A DNA stretch of 64,000 nucleotides from an uncultured Kineothrix sp. (GTDB lineage Bacteria > Bacillota > Clostridia > Lachnospirales > Lachnospiraceae): NCBI GenBank assembly GCA_910588855.1, contig CAJUSR010000002.1, positions 124,001-188,000 on the forward strand, given 5' to 3'. The position numbers and the translations under genes were made by a program. Positions 34,479 through 43,975 of the stretch are shown here, in pieces. The notes under the pieces were generated by a model. It saw only the letters and a list, made by a program, of their open reading frames with translations. It was not told the origin of the DNA and made no database searches. How positions within the stretch are numbered: the first letter of the stretch is position 1; the number at the start of each line of letters is the position of its first letter.

Positions 34479-35873
34479 TTAGTGGATTAATTCGTCCTCA
34501 TTTACTGCCGTGGCATCAAGGACAATATAATCATATACGTTCAGCCCGTAAGCAGTGTTTGACTGGACGATGGAATATTCATCGTTGTTGTATAGGATAT
34601 CCACTTGTTTGAAATCAGCATATCCTTTATTGATGTTGTATACACCGATGAGGCTGCCGCGTTTGCTGAGGGCATATTTTTCGGAAGTCTCTGGCATGAC
34701 AATATAATCCCCAATCCGGAGGGCAGCGCCATCCAAATAATATTCTTCTTCTGTTTCATTATAGATGGTTGCTTCGATAAATTCTGTGGTAGCCGTTCCT
34801 TCTTCCGTATAGGTTTCCTTAAGGACACCATAAGAATTGCTGTTTCCGCCTTTTGTAACGTAGCCTTTTGGAACGATGAAAAATTCTTTTTCTACAATTG
34901 ATGAGTTCGGGATTTTTAATCCGGTTTCATCTTCCAGAATCAATTCGATATCTACAAAACGCTCGTTGCAGAAAGTAATCATGGAATTTGTAAAAGTAAG
35001 TTTTACAAAAATATCGCCCTTTTCATTTGTAAAAGAGTCTACCTTGCCCCAAGAAGTTTCCTGGTTTTTCAGAAAACGGACTTTTACATATTCCGCTTTT
35101 AAAAGTTCCTCTTCCCTCTTCTTGTCCACCTGAATCACTAATGACCAGTCCTCGTTAGAGGATATTTTATACACAGGATCCCCTGCTGCTATCAATTCAT
35201 TGCTTAAAAGCGGGGTTTTTTCATAGTTTTTTTTATCGAACATTTCCACTGTCATCATTTCCAGAGTAAGGTCCTCATAGCCGTCTATGGAATAAATGAT
35301 AATTCCGGACAAGGAAGCCGTACATTGCTTGATAAGACCGGCTAAATCGGAATTTTGAACAGATTCTATGCTTTCTAATATATTGTAGTTGGAGAGTTTC
35401 AGGACGGTGCCTTCCATATCGTATTTAAAATCATAGACGGAATTAAAATTTTTACGGTCAAAACGGTTGGCAAACCCGACAATTTCCGATTTTAATGCGG
35501 TCAAGTCGGATTGGGATAAAGAGTTCTCCCCAGTGGAATTGGTGCCTATGTAATCCGCAAGTTTTCCGGATTCATCTACTGTATATACTAAATCCCCTAC
35601 GGCAACCCTTGCGCCTTCTCTCGCAAAGTAGTTGACATATCCGTTGTCCGAGGAGGTTACAATGGTTTCATCCCTAAGGGCAATGGCCTCATAAGTATTG
35701 TTCATGGACAGGGAACCGGCTTGTACTTCATACCATACTACATGCTTGGCAGTAAAATACATAAATACACATATAACGATATAGATGAAAATTACGGCAA
35801 AAATAATCATCCCTATATTTAAATTCAGCGGTCTTCTGTATTTAGTTATTTTATTGGGATTTTGATTGGCCAA
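34479..35873 (-). CDS. HlyD-like membrane protein of the sepF locus
   Basis: About 464 aa. One N-terminal membrane helix (LNIGMIIFAVIFIYIVICVFMYF), then an extracytoplasmic region resembling a periplasmic adaptor: a biotinyl-lipoyl-like segment (SSDNGYVNYFAREGARVAVGDLVYTVDESGKL), a helical stretch, and beta-rich C-terminal domains. No ABC or RND partner is adjacent. Start set at TTG 35873 because AGGAGG lies 7 bases upstream; TTG 35897 lacks an RBS. Its steady position before yggS-sepF in this group suggests an envelope or division role, but that is inference. Confidence 0.75.
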   Translation of the reverse strand: MANQNPNKITKYRRPLNLNIGMIIFAVIFIYIVICVFMYFTAKHVVWYEVQAGSLSMNNTYEAIALRDETIVTSSDNGYVNYFAREGARVAVGDLVYTVDESGKLADYIGTNSTGENSLSQSDLTALKSEIVGFANRFDRKNFNSVYDFKYDMEGTVLKLSNYNILESIESVQNSDLAGLIKQCTASLSGIIIYSIDGYEDLTLEMMTVEMFDKKNYEKTPLLSNELIAAGDPVYKISSNEDWSLVIQVDKKREEELLKAEYVKVRFLKNQETSWGKVDSFTNEKGDIFVKLTFTNSMITFCNERFVDIELILEDETGLKIPNSSIVEKEFFIVPKGYVTKGGNSNSYGVLKETYTEEGTATTEFIEATIYNETEEEYYLDGAALRIGDYIVMPETSEKYALSKRGSLIGVYNINKGYADFKQVDILYNNDEYSIVQSNTAYGLNVYDYIVLDATAVNEDELIH

Positions 35874-35992
35874 TGAAAAACCTCCTGCTTTCTTCAAGAT
35901 ATTTTTCTTTGTGGAATGAGCCTTTGCATCATCATAGGAAATTATGCCACTGCATTGCGGGAAACCAACAGGAATTGTTTATCTTACATGAT

Positions 35993-36030
35993 AAATAAAA
36001 GCCCCGGCCATAATCCGGGGGCTTTTATCT
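35993..36030 (-). terminator. Intrinsic terminator after the P-loop gene
   Basis: ATAAAAGCCCCGG and CCGGGGGCTTTTAT form a 13-bp stem around a 7-nt loop; on the minus strand TTTTATTTAT follows. It serves the gene at 36081-36500 and would also work on the plus strand. Confidence 0.85.
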
Positions 36031-36080
36031 TAAGGACTCAAGCTGTATATAATATCTTAGAACGGACATATTACTTATCT

Positions 36081-36500
36081 TTAAAGAGATACAACAATTT
36101 TTGATTTCATATCTGCCGGCAGCTCACTTTCGTCTAACGAAATACTTAAAATGAAATCTACCCCAAATGCATCTCCGATATTTTCCAATTTTGTTATTAC
36201 TGGGCTGATATCTTTGCCTTCTAAACAAGCAATTTTTAAAAAGCTGTCAAAATACATCTGTTGCAAGTCATGATCCTGAGAAAGGATACCACAAATGAAA
36301 CCTAAAAATTCGTCGCTGTTTGTTATAAAGTAATCCGAAACGTTAATCAGACGAACTTTATTGTTCAGCTCGAACATGTGCTTTGCACTCTTGTCCAAAT
36401 ATGTAATATTTCCTGATGCAGTTTTTACTTCGGCATTTACTTTGTCCAGTAAGTGTTTTGTTTTTCCCTTTCCTTTATTGCCTGCTATTAATTGAACCAT
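36081..36500 (-). CDS. Small P-loop-containing protein of unknown function
   Basis: 139 aa. The N-terminus reads MVQLIAGNKGKGKTKHLLD, a Walker A-like GxxxGKGKT that fits nucleotide binding; no clear Walker B is visible, though FGVDFILSISLDESELP near the C-terminus could supply an acidic strand. Lachnospiraceae relatives are sometimes labelled as twitching motility ATPases, which the length does not support. It has its own promoter (36559-36587) and terminator, so it is monocistronic between envelope operons. RBS AGGAGGG. Confidence 0.75.
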   Translation of the reverse strand: MVQLIAGNKGKGKTKHLLDKVNAEVKTASGNITYLDKSAKHMFELNNKVRLINVSDYFITNSDEFLGFICGILSQDHDLQQMYFDSFLKIACLEGKDISPVITKLENIGDAFGVDFILSISLDESELPADMKSKIVVSL

Positions 36501-36558
36501 CGGTGAACCCTCCTAAAGTAAACTCAGTCTGAACAAATCAATTGATAGACCTACCTAT

Positions 36559-36587
36559 ATTATAGTTTATATTATCTTAAAAGACAA
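36559..36587 (-). promoter_or_regulatory. Promoter of the small P-loop gene
   Basis: Minus strand TTGTCT (36587-36582) and TATAAT (36564-36559) with a 17-bp spacer. The -35 lies just past the dac stop codon. Confidence 0.75.
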
Positions 36588-36590
36588 CAG

Positions 36591-37577
36591 TTAATTCTTG
36601 ATTTCATCTAATAAATCCGTCATTTCGTCATAAAGCGTATCGCGCGATTCGGAACGCAGTATAACAGAGATATAGGATTTGCCCGATGTGCTGCGTGACA
36701 GCAAAATCAGGCAGTTTTTTGCTGCGTTTGTTGTTCCTGTTTTTCCGCCGATAACGGTAACAGATCCTGGTGCATCCTTCTGCCCTTGCAGATAAAGATT
36801 GGTAGAATTGACGGAAAGCTCCTTGTCGTTTCCGTCCTTGTCTTTATAGGTTGTAGTATAGGACGGCATAGCAATAATTTCGTCAATTAAGTCGTAATGC
36901 AGGGCTTCATTAAAAATAAGATACATGTCATAGGCGGTGACATAGTGTTCTTCTGCGGTAAGCCCATGAGGGTTTACAAAATTACAGTTTGTTGCGCCCA
37001 AAGCCCTGGCTTCCTGGTTCATCAAATCGCAGAAAGCTTCCGTAGAGCCGGATATCCCTTCTGCAATCATAATCGCTGCGTCGTTTGCCGAATTGATGAG
37101 CAAGGCATGCAATGCCTGCGTAAGGGTCATCTGGTCCCCTTCTTTTAAACCGCAGGTGGTAGCCCCGGATTCGGATATTTTAACATTGGCAGATGCGATT
37201 AATACATCGTCCGGCGAACCATATTTCAAAGCTACCAATGCCGTCATAATTTTGGTAAGGCTGGCCGGCGCCATCCGTTCATGGGCACTTTTTGCATAAA
37301 TCGTTCCATTGTCATCAATGGAAAATAATGCCGCAGAACCTGCCTGTGACATATCCACATCTGTATTTTCCGACACATCGCTATCCACTACGCATAAATC
37401 CCTGGCAAAAGGAACTGCCGTATCTTCATTCTCTTCTACCGAATCCATACGGTAGCTGCTGACCGGATAATTCGGCGAATATGCCATATCGAATGTTTTG
37501 CTGCCGCATCCGGCGCAAAGCCCTATCAGGAAAATGCCTATGCCGAAAAACAGCTTTTTCTTATTTGTACATTTCAC
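36591..37577 (-). CDS. D-alanyl-D-alanine carboxypeptidase (PBP5/DacF type), probable lipoprotein
   Basis: About 328 aa. Removes the terminal D-Ala of peptidoglycan stem peptides. Signal peptide ends in CAGC (Cys24), suggesting a lipid anchor instead of the usual C-terminal amphipathic helix; that C-terminal domain is absent, making the protein short for the family. Serine peptidase motifs: SLTK (Ser106-Lys109), SAN (163-165), KTG (279-281). Start is GTG, overlapping mgsA by 17 bp. Last gene of the mre/min operon. Confidence 0.92.
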   Translation of the reverse strand: MKCTNKKKLFFGIGIFLIGLCAGCGSKTFDMAYSPNYPVSSYRMDSVEENEDTAVPFARDLCVVDSDVSENTDVDMSQAGSAALFSIDDNGTIYAKSAHERMAPASLTKIMTALVALKYGSPDDVLIASANVKISESGATTCGLKEGDQMTLTQALHALLINSANDAAIMIAEGISGSTEAFCDLMNQEARALGATNCNFVNPHGLTAEEHYVTAYDMYLIFNEALHYDLIDEIIAMPSYTTTYKDKDGNDKELSVNSTNLYLQGQKDAPGSVTVIGGKTGTTNAAKNCLILLSRSTSGKSYISVILRSESRDTLYDEMTDLLDEIKN

Positions 37578-37956
37578 GCCACTCTAAGTCTCCTCTGTCC
37601 AAAGATTTGATTAACAGTTCCGCAGATGCAAGATTGGTTGCCAAAGGAATATTGTGTACATCGCACAAACGCATAACATTATTCACATCCGGTTCATGGG
37701 ATTTCGGCGCCAACGGGTCTCGAAGGAAGATAACCAAATCGATGTCGTTGTGTTCTATTTGAGCGCCAATCTGCTGTTCGCCGCCAAGATGCCCTGCCAG
37801 ATATTTGTGTACGTTTAAATTAGTCACTTCTTCTATCAGCCTTCCGGTTGTTCCGGTTGCATATAAATCATTTTTGCTTAAAATACCCTTATATGCGATA
37901 CAGAAATTCTGCATCAGCTTCTTTTTCGCATCATGTGCAATTAGTGCAATGTTCAT
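37561..37956 (-). CDS. mgsA: Methylglyoxal synthase
   Basis: 131 aa. Converts dihydroxyacetone phosphate to methylglyoxal and phosphate. MNIALIAHDAKK, ATGTTGRLIEE, GHLGGEQQIGA, the catalytic Asp in LVIFLRDPL and HEPDVNNVMRLCDVHNIPLATN are all canonical. ATG 37956 is favoured over 37965 because GAGAGGG is then 10-11 bases upstream. Its place in a cell shape operon is a recurrent clostridial arrangement. Confidence 0.95.
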   Translation of the reverse strand: MNIALIAHDAKKKLMQNFCIAYKGILSKNDLYATGTTGRLIEEVTNLNVHKYLAGHLGGEQQIGAQIEHNDIDLVIFLRDPLAPKSHEPDVNNVMRLCDVHNIPLATNLASAELLIKSLDRGDLEWREMYK

Positions 37957-37974
37957 ATTTCTCATACCCTCTCT

Positions 37975-39090
37975 TTATCCCTTAAATTTTTTGCATTGTA
38001 ACCCCACATTTAAAACAAAACCTATCCCGATATATAGACTGACCAGAGAGGTCAGCCCATAGCTGACAAAGGGAAGCGTTACACCGGTATTGGGTAAAAG
38101 GCCTGTGTTTACCCCAATATTCAAAAAGCCTTGAAACCCGATTAATCCTGCCATTCCTGCAGCAATGATGCTTCCTGCCAAATCTTTTGCCTTGCTTGCT
38201 ATGTGGAAGCATTCTAGCGTAATCAGTATGACCAGGATAATGACAGCACAGGTGCCGATAAAACCGAACTCTTCTCCGATAACAGCGAAGATAAAATCAG
38301 TCTGCGGTTCTGAAATAAAATTCCCGTTTTTTACGGAACTGATAACATTTGTATTATAGCCTTTCCCATACAACTGACCGGAACCGATAGCCATAATGGA
38401 ATTTAATTGTTGGTATGCTTCTGTTGTAGAGTATTCTTCCGGATATAACCATGCGAAGATACGCGTCTGCTGATATGGTTTTATCAATGTCTGCCCTGGC
38501 TGGATGACAATACTGAAAAGGATAACCGCTGCCGGAATAAATACAGCCAGCAGGCCGGTTACCAGCTTCCAGCTAATGCCGCCTACGAACATAATGACAC
38601 AGAACATGACCGCTATCACAATGGTCGTTGAAAGATTCGGCTGTTTGTACACCAGAATCAGGGAGGGAAGAATAAACAAACAGCATAAAGTAAGAATACC
38701 AAAAGAATTTATTTTCTCCTTATGTTTCATTATAAACTGTGCATAAAATAGAATCAACAAAATTTTCGCAGTTTCTGACGGTTGGAATTGAATACCAAAC
38801 AGGATAATCCAGCGCTGTGCCCCATTTACCATTACGCCGAGGGAGGTACGCACCAGCAGCAACAAGATAATATTCGCTATATAAAAGAGCCAATACAGTT
38901 TAATCAGCACGGAATAATCAAAAAGTGAAATGACAACCATAAGAAACAGACCGAAAATAAATCCGGCCATCTGTGTTTTCTGCAGGGAAGAATCCGCACT
39001 TCCGACTGCAAAAATACCTATGATGGTAAGCGCCATTACCAATATAATTAATTTGAAATCGTAATCCCGTACTCTGTATTGTTTTAACAT
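37975..39090 (-). CDS. rodA: Rod shape-determining protein RodA (SEDS glycosyltransferase)
   Basis: 371 aa with ten membrane helices. Polymerises lipid II together with PBP2 in the elongasome. Signatures: GAQRWIILFGIQFQPSE, QPDL-like KQPNLSTTIV, SGQLYGKGYNTN, PQTDFIFAVIGEEFGFIG with the catalytic Asp, and NTGLLPNTGVTLPFVSYG. Genomic pairing with mrdA and mreBCD supports RodA over FtsW or SpoVE. Confidence 0.94.
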   Translation of the reverse strand: MLKQYRVRDYDFKLIILVMALTIIGIFAVGSADSSLQKTQMAGFIFGLFLMVVISLFDYSVLIKLYWLFYIANIILLLLVRTSLGVMVNGAQRWIILFGIQFQPSETAKILLILFYAQFIMKHKEKINSFGILTLCCLFILPSLILVYKQPNLSTTIVIAVMFCVIMFVGGISWKLVTGLLAVFIPAAVILFSIVIQPGQTLIKPYQQTRIFAWLYPEEYSTTEAYQQLNSIMAIGSGQLYGKGYNTNVISSVKNGNFISEPQTDFIFAVIGEEFGFIGTCAVIILVILITLECFHIASKAKDLAGSIIAAGMAGLIGFQGFLNIGVNTGLLPNTGVTLPFVSYGLTSLVSLYIGIGFVLNVGLQCKKFKG

Positions 39091-39117
39091 ATTGCTACCT
39101 TCTTTTTGTGTGTGCGA

Positions 39118-39381
39118 TTATTTATTTAAATCAATAATCGGAATGCTGGCATAAAGGGATGGAGTCTTTCCCCTGCCTTTAAGCCCTGTTTTTGTAATTT
39201 GTATTTCCATGCTCTGCGCATCAATCTTCATGTATTTTGAAATCACTTTTGCAATGTCTGTTTTTATCATTTCCATCATTTCCGGGGAACAGTTTACGCG
39301 GTCGGAGATGAGCAGGATTTTGAGCCTGTCCTTTGCAATGTCCCTGGAACTTTTTTTTCTAAATATTCTCCCGAAATCCAT
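39118..39381 (-). CDS. minE: Cell division topological specificity factor MinE
   Basis: 87 aa. N-terminal membrane-targeting MDFGRIFRKKSSRDIAKDRLKILLISDR, then the dimer region with ISKYMKIDAQSMEIQI. Stimulates MinD ATPase. Presence of MinE, not DivIVA-MinJ, implies an oscillating Min system. RBS AAGGAGG. Confidence 0.95.
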   Translation of the reverse strand: MDFGRIFRKKSSRDIAKDRLKILLISDRVNCSPEMMEMIKTDIAKVISKYMKIDAQSMEIQITKTGLKGRGKTPSLYASIPIIDLNK

Positions 39382-39393
39382 AACCGAACCTCC

Positions 39394-40185
39394 TTAATTT
39401 TTATGGAATATACCAGTTACCTTTGTCCAAAAAGAGATGGTTTTTTCAAAATCAATAAACGGTATATCCCTTCCGAGTACGCGTTCGCAGATATTCTGGT
39501 ATGCGCGTCCTGCCATTGTACTGTTTCCTACAAGAGGTTCCCCTTGATTTGTTGCAATTACCACATTTTCATCATCCGGAACAATGCCGATTAAAGGTAT
39601 GGATAAGATGTCCACCACATCCATTGCCGACATCATTTCGCCCCGTTTTACCATGTCATATCTGAGGCGGTTGATGATAAGGTCTATTTTTTTGAACTCA
39701 TGCGCTTCCAAAAGCCCGATAATCCGGTCTGCATCCCGGATAGCGGAGACTTCCGGCGTGGTGACAACCAAAGCCCTGTCTGCTCCGGCAATGGCGTTCT
39801 GGAACCCCTGCTCAATGCCTGCCGGACAGTCCAGAATGATATAATCGAACTGCTCTTTTAACTGTTCAATCATTTTGACCATTTGTGGTGGCTTTACCGA
39901 CGATTTGTCCTTTGTCTGGGCGGAAGGCATCAAATAAAGGCTGGGATGGCGTTTGTCTTTGATTAACGCTTGCTTTACCCTGCATTTCCCTTCGATGACG
40001 TCCACCAGATTGTAAACGATGCGGTTTTCCAATCCCATAACTACATCCAGATTCCTAAGGCCGATATCTGTGTCAATGAGGATGACCTTTTTCCCCATTG
40101 CTGCCAAACCTGTTCCTACGTTTGCGGAAGTGGTGGTTTTCCCAACTCCGCCTTTCCCTGACGTGACGACAATTACTTCACTCAT
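39394..40185 (-). CDS. minD: Septum site-determining ATPase MinD
   Basis: 263 aa. Deviant Walker A GKGGVGKTTT, DTDIGLRNLDVVMG, IILDCPAGIEQGFQNA, and a C-terminal amphipathic membrane helix (FEKTISFWTKVTGIFHK region). Recruits MinC to the membrane and cycles with MinE. RBS GGAGGA. Confidence 0.97.
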   Translation of the reverse strand: MSEVIVVTSGKGGVGKTTTSANVGTGLAAMGKKVILIDTDIGLRNLDVVMGLENRIVYNLVDVIEGKCRVKQALIKDKRHPSLYLMPSAQTKDKSSVKPPQMVKMIEQLKEQFDYIILDCPAGIEQGFQNAIAGADRALVVTTPEVSAIRDADRIIGLLEAHEFKKIDLIINRLRYDMVKRGEMMSAMDVVDILSIPLIGIVPDDENVVIATNQGEPLVGNSTMAGRAYQNICERVLGRDIPFIDFEKTISFWTKVTGIFHKN

Positions 40186-40268
40186 AAAAATCCTCCATTC
40201 CTGTTAACCTGCACTTTTGGGATGTGCAGCTTTCCTATGAATTCCGTATCATTTCGTCCCCTAAGCCA

Positions 40269-40946
40269 TTATAAAGGCAAGTCGCTTAGTAATTCTTTGG
40301 TAATCGGTTCCATCACAACCTTGTTATCTTTTATGTATGCAATTTTCGGCTGTACTTTTGGCCGTATCGACCACTTCATCTGTTTGCTGTTTTTATATTT
40401 GAAATCACCGATTTGTAGCCTTTCCGGTGCCATTTCAAGCGCTGCTATAAAATGCCCTCCGCTGCCGTTTCCACCGGCATATGCTTTTCCGAAGAGACCG
40501 CCAAGTATGACAATGTCTTTCGTGGAAACGATTGTGCTGCCGGGATAGACATCCCCGAGAACCACAATGCTGGATTCCGTTTCCAATATCTGCCCGTTTT
40601 TCAGCGTTCCGCGGTAAAAATGCCCTTCGTTGTCCTCTTCGCTGTTGCGGTATTCCAGCTGCTGTATTGCTTTTAAGTAGTTTTGGTTCTTTTCTTCGTC
40701 TTTTCCGACCAGGCATACGATATGTAAATCGGAGTTATCGCAGATGGCATTCAAAATAATCCTCTCTTCTTCATCGGAAAGGCTTCGGCCTTCCAAAGAA
40801 ATAGCCATCTTTGCATTCTTGAAAAAATTACGGGATTCCCTGAACTTGAAAATAACTTCTTCTAAAAGTTCGGGGAATGGGATTTCTTCGTTTAAATACA
40901 CGGAAATCCCGTTTTGAAAACTTTTGATGATAACTGCGTTTTTCAT
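40269..40946 (-). CDS. minC: Septum site-determining protein MinC
   Basis: About 225 aa. N-terminal FtsZ-inhibiting domain (KNAVIIKSFQNGISVYLNEEIPFPELLEEVIFKF) and C-terminal beta-helix (SSIVVLGDVYPGSTIVSTKDIVILGGLFGKAYAGG) that binds MinD. ATG 40946 gives the family-typical start; ATG 40958 is four codons earlier and only one base from AAAGG. Confidence 0.94.
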   Translation of the reverse strand: MKNAVIIKSFQNGISVYLNEEIPFPELLEEVIFKFRESRNFFKNAKMAISLEGRSLSDEEERIILNAICDNSDLHIVCLVGKDEEKNQNYLKAIQQLEYRNSEEDNEGHFYRGTLKNGQILETESSIVVLGDVYPGSTIVSTKDIVILGGLFGKAYAGGNGSGGHFIAALEMAPERLQIGDFKYKNSKQMKWSIRPKVQPKIAYIKDNKVVMEPITKELLSDLPL

Positions 40947-41092
40947 GTTAATAACCATGCCTTTCTTTCAGCCTGCAAACTTTGGACCGCAGGCACAATT
41001 TTGCAACGTAAACATGTCCACACTAACCGTTATGTCATAGCTTTGCTGCTGTTAAAACAAATACTGCTGATCCATTGATTGCCTAAAGCCCT

Positions 41093-43975
41093 TTAGTCTG
41101 CATTCAGGCTGCCTCCGGTAAGCTCTTTTGCCGTTCCGGCGATTTCTTCTTCATCGGCTAAATCATAGTAATAAGCTACTACGTCCTTGGCTATCTGGGC
41201 CGCATAGTCGGAAGTATATCCGTTGGCTACCCTGACGGCCATAGCGATTTCAGGGTTTTCATAGGGTGCATAGCAGACAAACAAGGCATGGTTCGGCCTG
41301 CTCCGGCTTTCCTGCGCAGTACCTGTTTTTCCCGCCACATGGACGCTCAAATCATTATAATAAGCCTTGCTTTCCACTACCCTGCGCATACCGGTATGGA
41401 TGGCATCCCAATAATTGCTGTCCATAGAAATCGTATTTCGCACCTGGGCTTTATAGTCATTGATTAGTGTACCGTTATGGTCTGTCAACTTGTCCAATAA
41501 TGTTAAATTATAACATGTTCCGCTGTTGGCGACTGTTGTAATGTATCGCGCAAGCCCAGCTGTGGTGAAGTTGTTAGTACCCTGGCCGATGGCGGAACGC
41601 ACCGGGTCGATATCCGAAATCTGAGGGGCAGACTCTTCGATTTCCACACCGGAAGTTTCGGTTAACCCGTACATATCTGCGTATTTTTCTAACTGCCGCA
41701 GGCCAACATCTGTCATATATCTTTCCCCGATTGTTCCCAGACGGTAACCTACTTCATAAAAGAAACTGTTGCAGGAATGCTGGATGGCGCCTGCTAAATT
41801 AAGGGATCCATGTCCGGAACGGTTCCAGCAATGAGGAGGTTGCTGTTCGATTTTATCAAATGTTCCCGTACAAATAACGGACGAGGAAGGGTCAACGACC
41901 CCTTCCAACAGACCAGCGGTTGCAGACACCATTTTAAAGGTGGAGCCAGGGGCCGTCTTTTGATATGTGGCATAATTAATCATTGGTGTGGATAAATCGT
42001 TGCGGAGTGCGGAAAAGTATTCTGCATCCACTCCGTTTGCCATTCGGTTGTTGTCATATCCCGGATAAGAAACAAGGGCCAATACATCGCCGCTGTTTAC
42101 ATCCGTCAATACTAACGATGCGGAATGAGGATCTAAAGCCAGTTGCGCCGGTGTGATGTCGAGATTCCGTATCCTGTCCAACATAAATTCATAGGGGGAA
42201 ACCATCCCGCTTGCAAATCGGGAAACTTTCTCTTCTTCAATGCTTATAATCCCCTGTTCCAACAGGATATTGCATACTTGCCTGCCGGATATGGCATTAT
42301 CCCTTATCATATATTTATATATTTTTTTGTTGAAGCCGGTGCTATTATTGATATTTTCAAAAATATAATTCAGCAATTGGGCATAAATTTCCTCCGAATC
42401 GGAATATTGGCTGCTTAAGTCCAGTTTTGTGACGTCAATCCAGTTTTTGGCAATCACATAATTTAAATATTCGTTCAGGCTGATGACTTCATCATCCGTC
42501 CAGGCGATATAGGTAGCATCGGAGGTATCGATGGCGCTTTCTATAATAATACCATTGGAATAGAGCATGGAAGTAATAAAACTTTCATAAACCTGATAAT
42601 CTATCGGAAGGTCTTGATAAGGTGTTTTCTTATCGGTTAATTCTTCCCTAAGGCCTACCATAACTTCTTCTTTTCGTGTCAAAAAACTTGCATACACTTC
42701 TTTTTCGTTTTCCCCGGCGCTTTGTTCGGTAAAATGGGCGGTGTCTATAATATTATTGTCGAATAAAGCAAAATAAACATCGTCAATAGGTATGAGGATA
42801 TCGCCGCTTCCGGAATTTTCTGTCGGTGTATACTCTTTGATATTACGGATTTTGGTCAAGAGGATGCTGGCTACTTTGGCTTCCAGTATATTATATACAG
42901 CTTTTTGTAAATCTTTGTCGATGGTTAAGTAAACGTGGTTGCCAGCGGTGGGTTCCACCCGGTTTTTCGTTTCAATCACTTTCCCCACATTGTCAACAAC
43001 CACATCTTCCGAGCCTTTGGTACCTTGCAGTTCCGATTCCATGGAATATTCAATCCCTGATTTCCCTACCGTATCGTTTAAATCATATTTTGGGTTCTCT
43101 TCTTTTAAAGAGGTCAGCTCTTCCTGGGAGATTTTTCCAGTATAACCGATAATCTGAGAAAAATAAATGCTGTCCACATAACGTCGTACGGTATCTTCCG
43201 CTACTGACACTCCTTCCAGGTTATCGCTGTTTTCCATTACTACAGCTACGGTCTTGTCGCTGACATTGTAGGCTACGGTAGTCGTAATATATTTTTGGAA
43301 ACTGTTTGCGTTCATGGCATAGCGTACAGCTAAGATTTTCAAGACTTCTTCTTTTGTATAGCCCATGCAGGGCACGAAGGACTTTCTGTCGTCGGGGTCG
43401 GTATAATCCCCGATGCCGAAACGGTCGCTGGCACACAGGTCATAAACGACTTCCTCCGCGGTTTTTGTGGCATATTTGTAGCCTTCTTCCATCATATCAT
43501 CAATTGTGACGAAACCATAAACATCCGCCAGAAAGCGGTTCAGCTGCCTGTCTTCCACTGCAAAAGTATAGTGCCCGTCCTTGTCAAGGATAATATTAAA
43601 ATCATTGATGCTGCTGTCGCCGTTTTTTTCTATCATTTGAATCAGGCGGTATATGGTATCGTTCAAATTGGCATTTTTATTTCTGCCGGACTCATACACA
43701 TCTTCAATGGTTACATTGTAGGCCAGCTCATTATAAGCCAGAAGATTGCCGTTCCTGTCGTAGATATTCCCTCGCGTGCTTGCCAGGGAGCGTACCTTTG
43801 TAGTCTTTAAACGGAAATCATTCAGATAATCTTCACCATTTACAATCTGTAAATCAAAAACACGGTAAATCATGGCGCCACCCAAAGCAATAAAAAGTAC
43901 CGTAAGGATAATGACGCGTATATTAACCATATTCAGAAAATTTTCTTTCAATTGTTTAAACAAACTTTTTTGCAC
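41093..43975 (-). CDS. mrdA: Penicillin-binding protein 2 (elongasome transpeptidase)
   Basis: 960 aa, far longer than the usual 600-720. One N-terminal membrane helix (about 17-40), PBP dimerisation domain (TRGNIYDRNGNLLAYNE), a long insertion of acidic, mixed helical sequence (about 370-600), then the transpeptidase with STFK (near 680), SCN (QHSCNSFFYEVG) and KTG (AGKTGTAQ near 885). Crosslinks peptidoglycan during rod growth with RodA. Start uncertain: GTG 43975 abuts AAGGAG, so TTG 43963 is possible. Overlaps mreD by 20 bp. Confidence 0.94.
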   Translation of the reverse strand: MQKSLFKQLKENFLNMVNIRVIILTVLFIALGGAMIYRVFDLQIVNGEDYLNDFRLKTTKVRSLASTRGNIYDRNGNLLAYNELAYNVTIEDVYESGRNKNANLNDTIYRLIQMIEKNGDSSINDFNIILDKDGHYTFAVEDRQLNRFLADVYGFVTIDDMMEEGYKYATKTAEEVVYDLCASDRFGIGDYTDPDDRKSFVPCMGYTKEEVLKILAVRYAMNANSFQKYITTTVAYNVSDKTVAVVMENSDNLEGVSVAEDTVRRYVDSIYFSQIIGYTGKISQEELTSLKEENPKYDLNDTVGKSGIEYSMESELQGTKGSEDVVVDNVGKVIETKNRVEPTAGNHVYLTIDKDLQKAVYNILEAKVASILLTKIRNIKEYTPTENSGSGDILIPIDDVYFALFDNNIIDTAHFTEQSAGENEKEVYASFLTRKEEVMVGLREELTDKKTPYQDLPIDYQVYESFITSMLYSNGIIIESAIDTSDATYIAWTDDEVISLNEYLNYVIAKNWIDVTKLDLSSQYSDSEEIYAQLLNYIFENINNSTGFNKKIYKYMIRDNAISGRQVCNILLEQGIISIEEEKVSRFASGMVSPYEFMLDRIRNLDITPAQLALDPHSASLVLTDVNSGDVLALVSYPGYDNNRMANGVDAEYFSALRNDLSTPMINYATYQKTAPGSTFKMVSATAGLLEGVVDPSSSVICTGTFDKIEQQPPHCWNRSGHGSLNLAGAIQHSCNSFFYEVGYRLGTIGERYMTDVGLRQLEKYADMYGLTETSGVEIEESAPQISDIDPVRSAIGQGTNNFTTAGLARYITTVANSGTCYNLTLLDKLTDHNGTLINDYKAQVRNTISMDSNYWDAIHTGMRRVVESKAYYNDLSVHVAGKTGTAQESRSRPNHALFVCYAPYENPEIAMAVRVANGYTSDYAAQIAKDVVAYYYDLADEEEIAGTAKELTGGSLNAD

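Noticed and set aside
43306..43509. Plus-strand frames within mrdA, mutS and mutL
   Set aside because: Antisense shadows of clear minus-strand genes.
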